Shown one piece after another: positions 9,148-19,251 of a stretch of 44,083 bases of DNA. Below the pieces are notes generated by a model. That model did not search any database, was not told the DNA's origin, and worked only from the letters and a program-made list of their open reading frames with translations. Source of the stretch: Mesostigma viride (lineage: Eukaryota; Streptophyta; Mesostigmatophyceae; Mesostigmatales; Mesostigmataceae); NCBI GenBank assembly GCA_009746045.1, contig RPFO01000647.1, positions 1-44,083 on the forward strand, in the 5' to 3' direction. The position numbers and the translations under genes are program-made. Every line of letters starts with the position of its first letter. Position 1 is the first letter of the stretch.

Positions 9148-10853
9148 CACCCAAGACCCACAAGTCCTCCCACCAAGGGGGCAGTGGCTCTCAGGGGCGT
9201 GGCAACACGTGGCACCGTGTGCCCCTGCATGGCAACCCCAACAACAACAACAACAACAACAACAACAGGTCCCAGCAGGGCAACAATAACAACAGGTCCC
9301 AACAGGGCCAAAACAACAACAACAACAGGTCCCAGCAGGGCCAGAACCGGTCCCAGCAGGGAAACAACAACAACAACAACAACAACAACCAGCCTGGCAA
9401 CCCTGGGGGGTCCATAAGGTGCCTGAGGTGCTTCCAACGAGGGCACGCACGGCACAACTGCCCCAACAACGACTCCCTGGCCAACGGGGTGGATCTCTGC
9501 CCGGGCTGCTGGCACGCACGTCATCCCCTGGGGCCTCCAGGCAGCCGTTGCAACAGGCCTCGCTACCCAAATCAATGTGAGTTCACTCACCTTATGTACT
9601 CTGAGGATGATGATCTCATTACCATTGGGGATGGCAACCAGGGCATAATTGATTTTGAGGCAGCAACCTTACTGTCCTCCCAACACCCTGTTCTGGAACC
9701 TTACATAAAAGCACTAACCCCTACTGTTGACAACTCCATAGATATCAAGGAGCTTGCTCATCAGCTGCACCTAGCCATGGGTCATGAAACAGTGGCTGAG
9801 GAACTGGCCAGACGGCTGGGGGGTAGTAGCATGGGAAAACAACTCAGGAATGCAGTAAAACTGGCTAGACAACACTGTCAAGAATGTCAGTTCAATAGCC
9901 CCAAACCTCAAAAATGGCATACTGCAACTCCTTCCACCAATAGGGGCATGATAGTGGGGGATGTGATGCACATCAACAAAGATGTCCAACCCTACCTGAT
10001 CCTAAAAGACTCATGGTCCAGGTTCACAGTAATGGAACCCCTACCTGGCATGTCTGCAGGGCAGCTACGTGTTGCACTCATGATTGCTTTACCCAGATTC
10101 TACCCAGTTGACAGAATTTTGCTTGATCAACAATTTTCTTGTCTGACTGACCTGGAAGGGTGTGAAGCAATAGAGATTGCTGGGCTGGAAGATCATGAGG
10201 GTCAGGGGGTCATTGAAAGAACCATCAGATCTGTCAAAACCCTACTAGCCAAAAATCCTTCCAAGGATGCTACTTCAGGGGTCTATTGTGACAGGGCACT
10301 CTGGTGTCATGAAATGTGCACAACCCTAAACATGAGACCTGTCTTGCATGCCACGTGGGGTGAAGTAATCCCAGCAGGCCTGCAGGCAGGTGTATATCCC
10401 CCAGAGGTGATAGCACTGTACAACACTGCACGTGCACAAACCTCAGCAAAACTGGCAGAAAAAGATAAAACCCATTCCAGGCCAGTATTCCAAAAAGGTG
10501 ATCAAGTTCTCTATTACAAGGAAAACAGCTTTGGTAAGGTTGGAACTTGGCTAGGTCCAGTTACCATCCGTGGATTTACCAAAAACAGCAAGACCGTGGA
10601 GGTCAAGCACAATATCAATGGGAAGCGTCACAGGGTGAGCTGTCATAGAATTAAGAAGTATTATTCTCCCATGGCAGACGTGCCTGGGGAAGAGTCTTTA
10701 AGCATGGACTCACTACTTCTATCTGGCAACTCCAGCATGCCCAGCAGTAGCTCTGAGCCACCAATTACTGCTGTTGACAGCACCACAGCACCCTCTGTGA
10801 ACCTTCCACCCTCAGTGAAGCCAGGCCCACTTCACAACCTGGGGATTGCTTAA
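9141..10853 (+). CDS. Copia-like nucleocapsid knuckle and integrase
   Basis: After poly-Asn tracts comes a zinc knuckle CLRCFQRGHARHNC (from 9420), a second Cys cluster (CPGCWHARH), and then about 90 residues without any DTG motif. The integrase zinc domain has H...HLAMGHE...CQEC (9739-9885). The catalytic triad is Asp 9960-9962 (GDVMHI), Asp 10125-10127 (LLDQQF) and Glu 10215-10217 (VIERTIRSVK), with 29 residues between the second Asp and Glu. The C-terminus has a GDQVLYYKEN...GTWLGPVTI module like the small C-terminal domain of many retroelement integrases. It would insert the cDNA in the nucleus. The frame ends at TAA 10851-10853 and overlaps the next frame by up to 76 nt. Confidence 0.88.
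   Translation, partial: GGAPKTHKSSHQGGSGSQGRGNTWHRVPLHGNPNNNNNNNNNRSQQGNNNNRSQQGQNNNNNRSQQGQNRSQQGNNNNNNNNNQPGNPGGSIRCLRCFQRGHARHNCPNNDSLANGVDLCPGCWHARHPLGPPGSRCNRPRYPNQCEFTHLMYSEDDDLITIGDGNQGIIDFEAATLLSSQHPVLEPYIKALTPTVDNSIDIKELAHQLHLAMGHETVAEELARRLGGSSMGKQLRNAVKLARQHCQECQFNSPKPQKWHTATPSTNRGMIVGDVMHINKDVQPYLILKDSWSRFTVMEPLPGMSAGQLRVALMIALPRFYPVDRILLDQQFSCLTDLEGCEAIEIAGLEDHEGQGVIERTIRSVKTLLAKNPSKDATSGVYCDRALWCHEMCTTLNMRPVLHATWGEVIPAGLQAGVYPPEVIALYNTARAQTSAKLAEKDKTHSRPVFQKGDQVLYYKENSFGKVGTWLGPVTIRGFTKNSKTVEVKHNINGKRHRVSCHRIKKYYSPMADVPGEESLSMDSLLLSGNSSMPSSSSEPPITAVDSTTAPSVNLPPSVKPGPLHNLGIA
9238..9391 (+). repeat. (AAC)n trinucleotide tract interrupted by GGTCCCAGCAGGG units
   Basis: CAA/AAC runs alternate with a repeated RSQQG-coding segment. 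This gives poly-Asn in the integrase frame, poly-Thr or poly-Gln in the others. Confidence 0.85.
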
Positions 10854-13102
10854 CCAGGCACGAGGTAGCTGGGTTGGAAGCATTAGCTCAGCCCCAAGGC
10901 ACCAAATTGTCTGCCAACCCTCCCGCTCTGAGGTCAAGATTGGCAGTCGCCTTGCAAGCATTACACAGGTCACATAAGCAACAAGCTGCTGTGGCCGCAG
11001 GGTTGGCAAAAGTCTCAGCTGTGTGCACTAGTCAGGACCCCTGGACCCTGGCAATAGACACTCAGGCACAGGTCAGTGTGATCAGTGCACAAGCCATCCC
11101 TGGTCTTGAGATTGCACCTTCATTTTGGGCACGGGTGCAGGATTTCTCAGGCCAAAGCTCACTGGATGTAGTGGGACAAGTGATGCTCCCTATACTTGGT
11201 ATTCAGACACCCTTCCAGGTGGTGGAGGGGTACTCTGGTAACACCTTGTTGGGGGAACCTTTTGTATCCTATCCTGGGGTGCTTATCTCAGCTAATGAGC
11301 TCAGTGTCACAGGGGTGGGTGCAGTTCCTCTGGACCACTTTAAAATCCCTCTCTCCAGTATTGTCCCTGGTATGGATGCTGTCATCAAGGCAGTCAACAC
11401 TCAGTATGCACCAGGGGAGATCCCTGATCTGGACAAGTTAGTGCACAGCCAGTTCCTCCATCCCTCAGCCTTTGGGCTGGGTAAGTGGGACATAGCCATG
11501 CACTCACCCCACCAAATCTCCCACGTCATACAAGAATGCAAAACACAAAAAGGGTTTACCAAGTGGCTGATGGCCATTGTCCACCAAGCCAGGCAGGAAT
11601 GGGTCCTGCCCAACCCCAAAAACCCTCAATACAAACCGCCTGTCACCCCTTCATGGGACGTGCCAGAGGGAGCCAAAAAGCTCAGATTAAAATTTGTTCT
11701 CAAACAAAAACCACAAAAAGTGGGCTCCCCAATCTTCCATGCCAGACCATGTGTCACAGAATTAAAGGGGACCTCCACACTGCCAAAAGGGGAAACATAC
11801 ACACCTGGGCTGCAACAAACCTCACTCAGGATCATGCTCTCCCTCTTCCTCCACAACCTCAATGCAGGCCAAGACTATGTCTGCAAAGCCACTGATATTA
11901 AAAGGGCCTTCCTCAGGGGGGACCCAGAAAAGGCTGAATCTGTGTGGAAAGGGAAGGTGTACGTGGTAGACACCCCAGCTGTGTGGAAACCTTATATTGA
12001 TGAGCCCCACCTTATCATCAACATTGGGGTGGAAGGGCTTGTCAGTGCCCCAAAAATTTTCAGAGACTCAGCAGAGGAAGTATTCAAAAAGCTCAAGGCC
12101 ACGTATGATGACCTGGACCCATGCTTTTTTGTTGTACCCACCCCCTCTGGACTGCTGTTCTTTGTGTGGCATGGAGATGACCAACTCATTTGTGGGCCTA
12201 GAGCTGAGGTGGAAACCTTTATTCAGCAGGTCCAGGAATCATATGAGATTGGCAAACAGGTGGAATTGAGCACAACCCCCATCCAGTTCTGTGGCATCAT
12301 GTTGCAGCTGCACAGGCAGCCAGATCAGTGGGTCTGCTCTCTCTCCCCTCCTGCAGAATATATCCAAGATTGTCTAGATCTGCTGCAGGACAACTACCTC
12401 CCCTTACATATGTGTGCCACTGTTCAGGGCAAACTGGGGTGGTGGTCAGCCATCTGTGGGGCTCCCTTAGCTGTCATCAGCAGGGTCACCCATGATGTTC
12501 TAGTCAAGATCAAATGCAGTCACATCAGGAAGTTGGTCAATGACTGTCCCCCCCTCATCCTCCATGGCCTGAATCTGATGGAAGACATCCACATCCAATG
12601 TGTCATGGACAGCTCCATGGAGAGCAGAACAATCAATCAGATGGGGGCACGGGAATCAGGGCTGTTTTTTCTCACCAACAGGTCAGATTACATGTCCCTC
12701 ACTTCCTGGTACAGCAGGCTACACCGCAGAAAACCTGGCAGCAGCAACTCAGCTGAATGTCGTGCTGTGGTGTCTGCTGCATTGCATGCTCGTTCCCTGC
12801 AGCACATGCTCACCTGGCTACAAACCCAGGCAGGCAGCACATGCAATGTCATCTCACATCTCTATACTGACAGCCAATCTGTGATCAGTTTTCTAACCAA
12901 GAAATCTGTCTCTGCTGCTGTCCACACTGACTTGGATTGGGTGATCCTCAAACAGGAGGCCACCTATTTTTCCAGCTGGACTCATGTGGATGATGAGGAC
13001 AACCCAGCAGACGCTCTCACGAAGCTGCGGGATGCTGCTGGCCAACAGTACCAGCTCCTCTTTCAGAACATGAACCCCTATGATATCAGAGTCAGTGTTT
13101 GA
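10778..13102 (+). CDS. pol: Protease, reverse transcriptase and RNase H of the copia-like element
   Basis: Open from 10778, in the -1 frame relative to integrase. There is no ATG until after the protease motif, so expression must come from readthrough frameshifting or a non-ATG start (TTG at 10874). Order: retropepsin-like AIDTQAQVSVIS (Asp 11057-11059) with NTLLGEPFV (about 11238-11265). RT has ATDIKRAFLRGD (Asp 11893-11895), a GLVSAPKIF motif and the catalytic box WHGDDQLICG (HGDD at 12170-12181). RNase H has CVMDSS, SSNSAECRAV, LYTDSQSVI and ends DNPADALTKL. Copia affinity is clear. The odd points are DTQ instead of DTG/DSG, HGDD instead of YVDD, and protease after integrase. Confidence 0.88.
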   Translation, partial: QHHSTLCEPSTLSEARPTSQPGDCLTRHEVAGLEALAQPQGTKLSANPPALRSRLAVALQALHRSHKQQAAVAAGLAKVSAVCTSQDPWTLAIDTQAQVSVISAQAIPGLEIAPSFWARVQDFSGQSSLDVVGQVMLPILGIQTPFQVVEGYSGNTLLGEPFVSYPGVLISANELSVTGVGAVPLDHFKIPLSSIVPGMDAVIKAVNTQYAPGEIPDLDKLVHSQFLHPSAFGLGKWDIAMHSPHQISHVIQECKTQKGFTKWLMAIVHQARQEWVLPNPKNPQYKPPVTPSWDVPEGAKKLRLKFVLKQKPQKVGSPIFHARPCVTELKGTSTLPKGETYTPGLQQTSLRIMLSLFLHNLNAGQDYVCKATDIKRAFLRGDPEKAESVWKGKVYVVDTPAVWKPYIDEPHLIINIGVEGLVSAPKIFRDSAEEVFKKLKATYDDLDPCFFVVPTPSGLLFFVWHGDDQLICGPRAEVETFIQQVQESYEIGKQVELSTTPIQFCGIMLQLHRQPDQWVCSLSPPAEYIQDCLDLLQDNYLPLHMCATVQGKLGWWSAICGAPLAVISRVTHDVLVKIKCSHIRKLVNDCPPLILHGLNLMEDIHIQCVMDSSMESRTINQMGARESGLFFLTNRSDYMSLTSWYSRLHRRKPGSSNSAECRAVVSAALHARSLQHMLTWLQTQAGSTCNVISHLYTDSQSVISFLTKKSVSAAVHTDLDWVILKQEATYFSSWTHVDDEDNPADALTKLRDAAGQQYQLLFQNMNPYDIRVSV

Positions 13103-13476
13103 ATAAATGACTGGCCATAGCACAGTACACAACCACCACACCCCCTTACCACAGCGATAGCTGCTGGGCGCCATAAAATTCAACACATTCGTTGTGGGGT
13201 GTGAGTGCTGGCTAGGTCAGATTTGTATCCATTTGCAGCTTGAGGACACAAGCTTTGTATCCATTTACTTAATGTGTGCTTCAGTACCTGGCCAAACCAG
13301 CCAGCTGTGTACACCTTATTTAATGTGCAATATAACACCTGGCCAGAACAGCCAGCTGTAACCAACCTGGCTCAACCAGCCATGTCTCTTTTGTACCCCT
13401 AATCAACTTAAAAACAATAACAATAATGTTGGGGGTGCAGACCTGCATTAAGAAATAAATAATAAAACAATACTGG
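13103..13476 (+). other. 3' untranslated region of the copia-like element
   Basis: No coding. Short direct repeats of the form CCTGGCC(A/G)AA...CAGCCAGCTG occur near 13290, 13340 and (diverged) 13365. TTGGGGGTGCAG lies at about 13429-13440, 36 bp before the LTR; it is the only G-rich tract and is poorly placed for a polypurine primer. Confidence 0.6.
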
Positions 13477-13949
13477 AGTTAGTCTCCATGCTTTGCTGTA
13501 GACTAAGTCTCAAAGGCATTGTGAATACAACGTATGAATAAGCCTTGTAAACCCACGTTGGTATGTGAATATAAATACCACGTGGGCTATGCAGATAGGG
13601 ATGCTAGTCGAGTCGCATACGTTTCCCTAGATAGGTACTTTGGGTACTGAGGTACGTGACAGATGTCAGTACCCAGTATACGTAGTGTCCTGTCATTGGA
13701 CGGTACTAGAGTATCCTAGATAGGGACCGTACTGCAGCGTGCATTGATTTGTGATCGCACGATGCAGTGACTAGGCAGCTACCTGTCATCGTGCGGCCTC
13801 GGGCCAACGGTCTGCACCCAACGGTCACTGGCGGCGCAGCCGGTGAGAGGAACGTTGATAAAGGGTAAACCTATTTTCTAATGAACCAAGCAATTCATTG
13901 CTCCAAGCTTTCAGTGTTCTCAAGCAATATATCCCACCGCATTCTAACT
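13477..13949 (+). repeat. 3' LTR of the copia-like element
   Basis: 473 bp, one T longer than the 5' LTR (AAGCTTTCAG versus AAGCTTCAG), with the same AGTTAG...CTAACT ends. Confidence 0.93.
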
Positions 13950-13954
13950 CACAC

Positions 13955-16900
13955 CTGTCATGGTGCAGTATTCTGATGGCAGGAGAAGCTGCTCACCTGG
14001 CTACGTGCAGCTCATCTTCCAAGTTTGTTCATCCCAGACTTTGGAAGTGACAGCAGATGTCATTCCCCTCACGGCAGCAGATGTGATTTTGGGGATCCCA
14101 TGGTTGTCTGACACCAATCCTGCTATTTCTTGGCCTGACAGGGTGGTCCAGTTCAAGGATGGGACAGTATGGGATGCTACCTGTGTGTTGCCAGGGGGGA
14201 GAAGAACAGCCACTGAGTGCTGTTCCACACAGACAGCTGTCAATGATGGCAAGGGAGGGGAAGCAGGTGCGAAAAGGGTGGATCAAGAGCCGACTTTGGA
14301 GGAGAAACGGGCTGCCCTGCTGAAGCATGTGTGGTCTGCCAAGCACACTCTGTCTTATTTGGCCACCTATCCAGTGGAACACATCTTCTTCCTGCATTTG
14401 GTGCCTAATGAACCTGAGTCTGCTAGTGGTCATTCTGTCAATGCAGTCAGTTCTACTGTCACCACTGAGCAACAACAGCAGCATGATGCCTTGCTGGACA
14501 AGTATGGAGCCATCTTTGAGGACAAGATGCCCCAGTATCCTCCTGAGGGACCCATCACACACGTCATCAAGTTGGTAGAGGGTGCTCGTCCTCCTTTTGT
14601 GCCTATGTACAGGATGGGCCCTGCAGAGATGGCGGAGCTGAAGACCATACTTATTGGCCTGTTGGAGGCTGGTCTGATCCTCCCAGCTAACAGCCCTTTC
14701 AGTTCTGGATGTTTGCTTGTACCCAAGCATGATGGGGGGTGGAGGTTGTGCATTGACCTGAGGGGACTGAACAAGGTGACTGTCAAGTCCAGGTACCCTC
14801 TGCCAAGAATTGATGAGTTGCTGGAGAGGACTGCAGGAGCTGCCTTCTTTACAAAGTTTGACCTCAGGCATGCTTTCTGGCAGATCAGGGTGGCTACTGA
14901 GGACATCCCCAAGACGGCCTTTTCTACCCCATGGGGACAGTTCCAGTGGACAGTAATGCCCATGGGTGCCTCTAACAGTCCTGCCACTATGCAGATGTTT
15001 GTCAATGCTATCTTTGGCCACCTAACTGGAAATGCCCTGCCCCAGATCTCACCTGATCTTCGCAACCCCAGGTTCAAAGACATTGCCCACTTGTGTGACA
15101 CTACCAGGGTGGTCTTCAGGACTTGTGTGGTCGTCTACCTGGACGACATTCTGGTACACTCTCGTACCTTCAGAGAGCATCTGGAGAACGTGGAGGAGGT
15201 CCTTAAGGTGATCCATCAGTATCATCTGTCGGTGAAGAGGTCCAAGGTGGAGTGGGGCCAAGAGGTGAAGTTTCTGGGCTACCAGCTGAGCGCTGCAGGT
15301 ATGACTCCTGAGGCCAGCAAGGTCTCTGCTGTTTTGGAGTGGCCTGTGTTGAAGTCAGCTCATGATGTCAAATCCTTTCTGGGCCTGGTGGGCTGGTACC
15401 GACGGTTCATCCCTGACATGGCGGCCATCTCTGGTCCCCTGTTAGCCCTGCTCAAGAAGGATGTTCCCTTTGAGTGGACTGCAGCATGCCAGCAAGCTTT
15501 TGATGTGTTGAAGCAGAAGCTTACCACTGCTCCCTTGTTGGTGGGCCCCAACCCAGACTTGCCATACCAGGTTAGGTCTGATGCCTCACAGGGTGCTATT
15601 GGTGCAGTACTAATGCAAGATCATGGCAAGGGTCCTCAACCAGTGGAATACATGTCCAGGAGTATGACGTCTGCAGAACGTAACTACCCTGTTCATGAGC
15701 AGGAGCTGCTGGGATTGGTGGTGGCCTGTCATAAGTGGGAACACCTACTGAAGGGGGCTCAGTTTTCTGTGGCCAGCAGCGCCAAGGATGGACAGGGCAA
15801 CGAGTCTATTACCCTGATGACTGACCACAGGCCCTTGGTACATGTGTTGGAACAGACTCGGATGAGTAAGAGGATGGCTGGATGGATGGAGTTCCTGGGG
15901 GGGTTCGGACCTTTCTCTGTGAGGTACATTCCTGGTACGCAGAATGTGGTGCCTGACGCCCTGTCCAGGAGGAGGGATTTAATGGGGAGTTTTCATGAGG
16001 ACTTGGACATCTGTGCTGCCCTGATTTCTGTGGTAGAGTGTGGAGCCTTGACTAGAGCTCAGGCCAACAACCAGAAGGTTTCTCAACTGTTGACACCACC
16101 TGTAGGGAATAACGGTGGTCCCGTGATGCTCATCGACCAGGGCTCTGTCCCAGAGTTGACAGGCGTCCAGGAGGGTGTCCAGTCACTGTCTGACAGTCTT
16201 AGGAGAAGTCCTGACGGTGTGGTGCCCACTCCCACAGTGCAGCCAGGTGAAGGAGACCCTGCTAGGCGCAGCAGAGGTAGGCCCAGGAAGTGGGTCATGG
16301 ACCCTGCGTTGGTAGGCCGGTCCAAGGTGTTGGCCTCTCAGGTGATGGCAAGGCAAAAGGGGCCTATAGCTACTACTGTCTCATCCAAGCAGTTGGTGGC
16401 TAGTCCTGGGCAGGAAGAGGAGATGCAGATGCAGCCCCTGGGACCTGACAAGGACCTGGTGTTGCCTAATCCTTTAAATATTTCCCTGCTGGACGTCATC
16501 AAGGCCTTCACCAAGACGGAGGACATGGCTACTGCAGCTATTCAGAGGGGCAACTTTGGCAATAGACCTGTAGAATACTGGGAGGGCGTTCTGTATGTTC
16601 ACACTCATGATGCAGAGCATACGGTGACTAGGAAAGTGTATGTGCCTGAGATGGCCATTCCCACAGTGTTACACTGTTTCCATGACGATGTGACTGCGTG
16701 TCATCCTGGTTATGCTAAGCTACTTCATGAGGTGCAGCAGAGATTTTGGTGGCCTGGCCTTTATCAGGATGTTAAGGCCTACGTGGATTCTTGTGACTCC
16801 TGCCAGAGAAACAAGGTCAGGAACCAAGCCACGCCCATCTTTCCCATGGCTATGCCCATTCCCCTGCGTCCTTGGATCAGTGTGACTATGGATTTTATCT

Positions 16901-18042
16901 GTGGTCTCCCCATGTCAGATGGTGGCAATGACAGGATCCTTGTGGTCATGGACAGACTTTCCAGGATGTGCCATCTGATTCCTTGCAACACTCATCTCAC
17001 CGCTGCACAGTGTGTGGATTTGTTTATGAAGGAGATCTACCGTCTGCACGGCATGCCTAGAGTTATCATCACTGATCAGGACCCCCTTTGGTTGTCAGGG
17101 TTTTGGAAGTCATTCTTTGACATCCTAGACACTAAGCTGGCCTTCGGTGTGGCATACAGGTGTGCCAGTACTGGGGCGGTGGAGAGGATGAACCGAATCG
17201 TCAGGGAGTGTCAAAAGCACTATTGTACCCACGACAACAAGGACTGGGACAAGAAGCTACCTTTCATAGAATTCGCCATCAACAACTCTCCTCTGGCTCC
17301 TCACCAGATGTCCCCCTTTGTAATCTGCAATGGTCAGTGTCCCCTGACACCATTCGACTTGGAACTGCCTGACAGAGACGCTGAAGGCCCTTTCCAGCGA
17401 CGTCTTGGTTCAGTCCAGCAGTTGTTGGCTTCCTTCCAGGAGGCTCACAGCATCGTGGCTACCCAGATGTTGAGGACACAGGACAAGTACCTGACTAACG
17501 CCTGGCAGCAGACGGTGGCCAGTCATTCCTTTGTAGTTCCTGGGGACTTGGTGCTGTTGGAAGCCAACAGAGTGCTGCCTGAGAAGGAGCAGTGCAGGAA
17601 ACTGCAACCACTCTGGTTGGGTCCTTACCCAGTGTTGGCAACCTTCCACTATGGTACAGTGGTCCAGGTCCAAGTGCCTTCTCACTGGAAGCTCAGGAAT
17701 AATATTTTTCACCTAGCCCAGCTGAAGCTGTACAGGCGCAACACCTTACCAGGCAGATTGTCTGCCCCTTTGCCTTATGAATTGGATTCTGAGGGGGAGA
17801 AGATCTATGAAGTGGAGCGGTTGTTGGCTCACAGGGTGAAGGGGAAAGGTCGTACCAAACAGTTGCAGTTTAAGGTACACTGGAAGGGAGAGCTAGAGGT
17901 GACTGCTACGTGGCTATGGTTGTCTGATCTCACCAACAGTCACTCTGCTGTACTAGAGTATTGTCAGCGTCATGGTATCACCTTGCCTGAGTGGTATGTC
18001 ATGGGCTCTGAGCGGTGTGCTCCCCTTCATAGCTCCCAGTGA
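13955..18042 (+). CDS. pol: Chromovirus pol: protease end, RT, RNase H, integrase, chromodomain
   Basis: An open frame of 1360 codons, the continuation of 6049-6298. The protease end has ADVILGIPWL. RT runs from LLEAGLILPANSPFSSG through FTKFDLRHAFWQI to the YLDD box at 15135-15146. RNase H has RSDASQGAIGAVL and ends VPDALSRR. Integrase has HHCC (HPGYAKLLHEV...CDSCQRNK) and a DD35E triad: Asp 16891-16893, Asp 17074-17076, Glu 17182-17184. The C-terminus, about 17800-17990, reads YEVERLLAHR...FKVHWKGELEV...WLWLSDL, a chromodomain that would tether integration to modified chromatin. There are no internal stops. A roughly 30-residue insertion sits just before YLDD. Confidence 0.95.
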
Positions 18043-18090
18043 GCACTGCTAACACCTCTTTTTGGTGTTTTGTGTCTGTGGTTGCCAGCC

Positions 18091-18234
18091 ATGGCCGACT
18101 CCCCTCCTGAGGGGACACCCAGGCCACCTGCACGAACCCAAGAGGACGTGAGGGCTACGTATGTCTTTCAGCACGACTACGCTGGCCCCAGAGCCACGGG
18201 CCCTTCGATCCAGAATGGAGGCGACCAGTTCTGA
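18091..18234 (+). CDS. Small ORF downstream of chromovirus pol (47 codons)
   Basis: ATG at 18091 follows CCAGCC. The product starts MADSPPEGTPRPPARTQ, is Pro-rich, and stops at TGA 18232-18234. No relative is recognised. It may be chance; conservation in other copies of the element would be the test. Confidence 0.25.
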   Translation: MADSPPEGTPRPPARTQEDVRATYVFQHDYAGPRATGPSIQNGGDQF

Positions 18235-18528
18235 TGTCCAGTCCAGATTTCCAGCAATGACAGTTCTGAGTTCATGGTAGCTTTGCAGTTGTATTATCCA
18301 GGCATGGTTGCCTGTGTGTTAGTCACTTGATGACATTTCATCTGTGGGTGAATTTGTCTTATTCAGGGTTGACATGATCAGATGATACTGAGATAGGAGG
18401 CCCTTTGGGGATGTAAAAACCCACTTGCTTGTCCCAAGAGGTGGTGGACTTCCTGTTTATTGTTGTGTTGTTTTGTGGAGGTTGTTGTTTTATTCTTCTT
18501 GGCTTCTAGGAACTGGGAGTTCCTGTCT
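18235..18528 (+). other. 3' untranslated region of the chromovirus
   Basis: GT-rich non-coding sequence between the small ORF and the polypurine tract. No further feature seen. Confidence 0.6.
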
Positions 18529-18541
18529 TGAGGGGGAGATA
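18529..18541 (+). promoter_or_regulatory. Polypurine tract of the chromovirus
   Basis: TTGAGGGGGAGATA ends directly before TGTAAC of the 3' LTR, the expected position for the plus-strand primer. Confidence 0.85.
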
Positions 18542-19246
18542 TGTAACAACCAAATGTTACATCCAAAGTTTTCCTACTGTTGAATCTTATTATGAGTTCT
18601 TTAGGACAATTATTTGAGAAGTTAGGAGGCTTCGACGTCTGATATAGATATTGGGCCTGCTGAGATCTGTCGAATCTATTGTTCTACCCTCATTGGTCGT
18701 GGCCTGATCCACGTAGGGTACTTTGCATGGTGTTGTTTAGTCAGTCATAGATTCTCTGCAGTACCGTTGTACCTGGTGGATTTGGTTCCAGGTCATTGAG
18801 ATTTCGTATGTGCTGGCTTTGTGTTGTGTGGAGGATTCGGAGGCTAAGATCTTATCTTGAGTGATCCTCACTTTTGATTGGTCCTTCCGGGTTAGGGTTG
18901 GATGGATGCTGCGTGCACGATGACTTTTATCCTGTTTGGGGCGGCCGTGCATGTGTGCGTACGTGAGAGCTAAAGCTATGGTGTAATTCAAGGGTTTCCT
19001 TGTTTCATCAATCAAACAACCCTTGCCAAAAGTCAACTATAACTTCAACAGATAGTCGACTTGGATATAACTTGTCTGTTGTGTCTAACAAGGGTGGGGA
19101 CTCATTCCCTTAACTGTTGAAGATCCATCTTCATTGCTTCTCTGGACGTGAAGTTATCTGTCGTGACTCCAACCCAGGTATAAAGATCTTTTCACGCTAA
19201 TGTTGATACTGAGGCTGTTGCAAACACAACATTTTTAGTCGTTACA
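18542..19246 (+). repeat. 3' LTR of the chromovirus
   Basis: 705 bp, matching the 5' LTR except for an extra TA (GATATAGATA versus GATAGATA). Followed by the duplication ATAGG. Confidence 0.95.
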
Positions 19247-19251
19247 ATAGG

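Larger units (their letters stand above)
6299..13949 (+). mobile_element. Ty1/copia-like element nested in the chromovirus protease
   Basis: The LTRs at 6299-6770 and 13477-13949 differ by one T in a homopolymer. Target-site duplication CACAC is at 6294-6298 and 13950-13954. The LTR ends are AGTTAG...CTAACT, not TG...CA. RT and RNase H motifs are copia-type, including NPADALTK. Integrase is encoded upstream of RT as in copia, but the only retropepsin-like motif lies between integrase and RT. The gag-pol frame changes four times, always in the -1 direction. No primer-binding site starting TGG follows the 5' LTR, and no polypurine tract abuts the 3' LTR. Confidence 0.92.
3350..19246 (+). mobile_element. 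Ty3/gypsy chromovirus, complete, with nested copia-like insertion
   Basis: Two LTRs (3350-4052 and 18542-19246) start TGTAAC and end GTTACA. They differ only by a 2-bp TA indel near 3450/18643. The flanks carry a 5-bp target-site duplication ATAGG at 3345-3349 and 19247-19251. Internal order is gag, protease, RT, RNase H, integrase, chromodomain, which is the Ty3/gypsy order. Subtracting the nested 6299-13949 insertion plus one duplication copy leaves a single open pol frame. The element is young and was probably coding-competent before it was interrupted. Confidence 0.95.

Noticed and set aside
9036-9590. Cys- or Val-rich minus-strand ORFs
   Set aside because: They are the complement of the AAC tract in the copia-like gag, which has clear zinc-knuckle coding on the plus strand.
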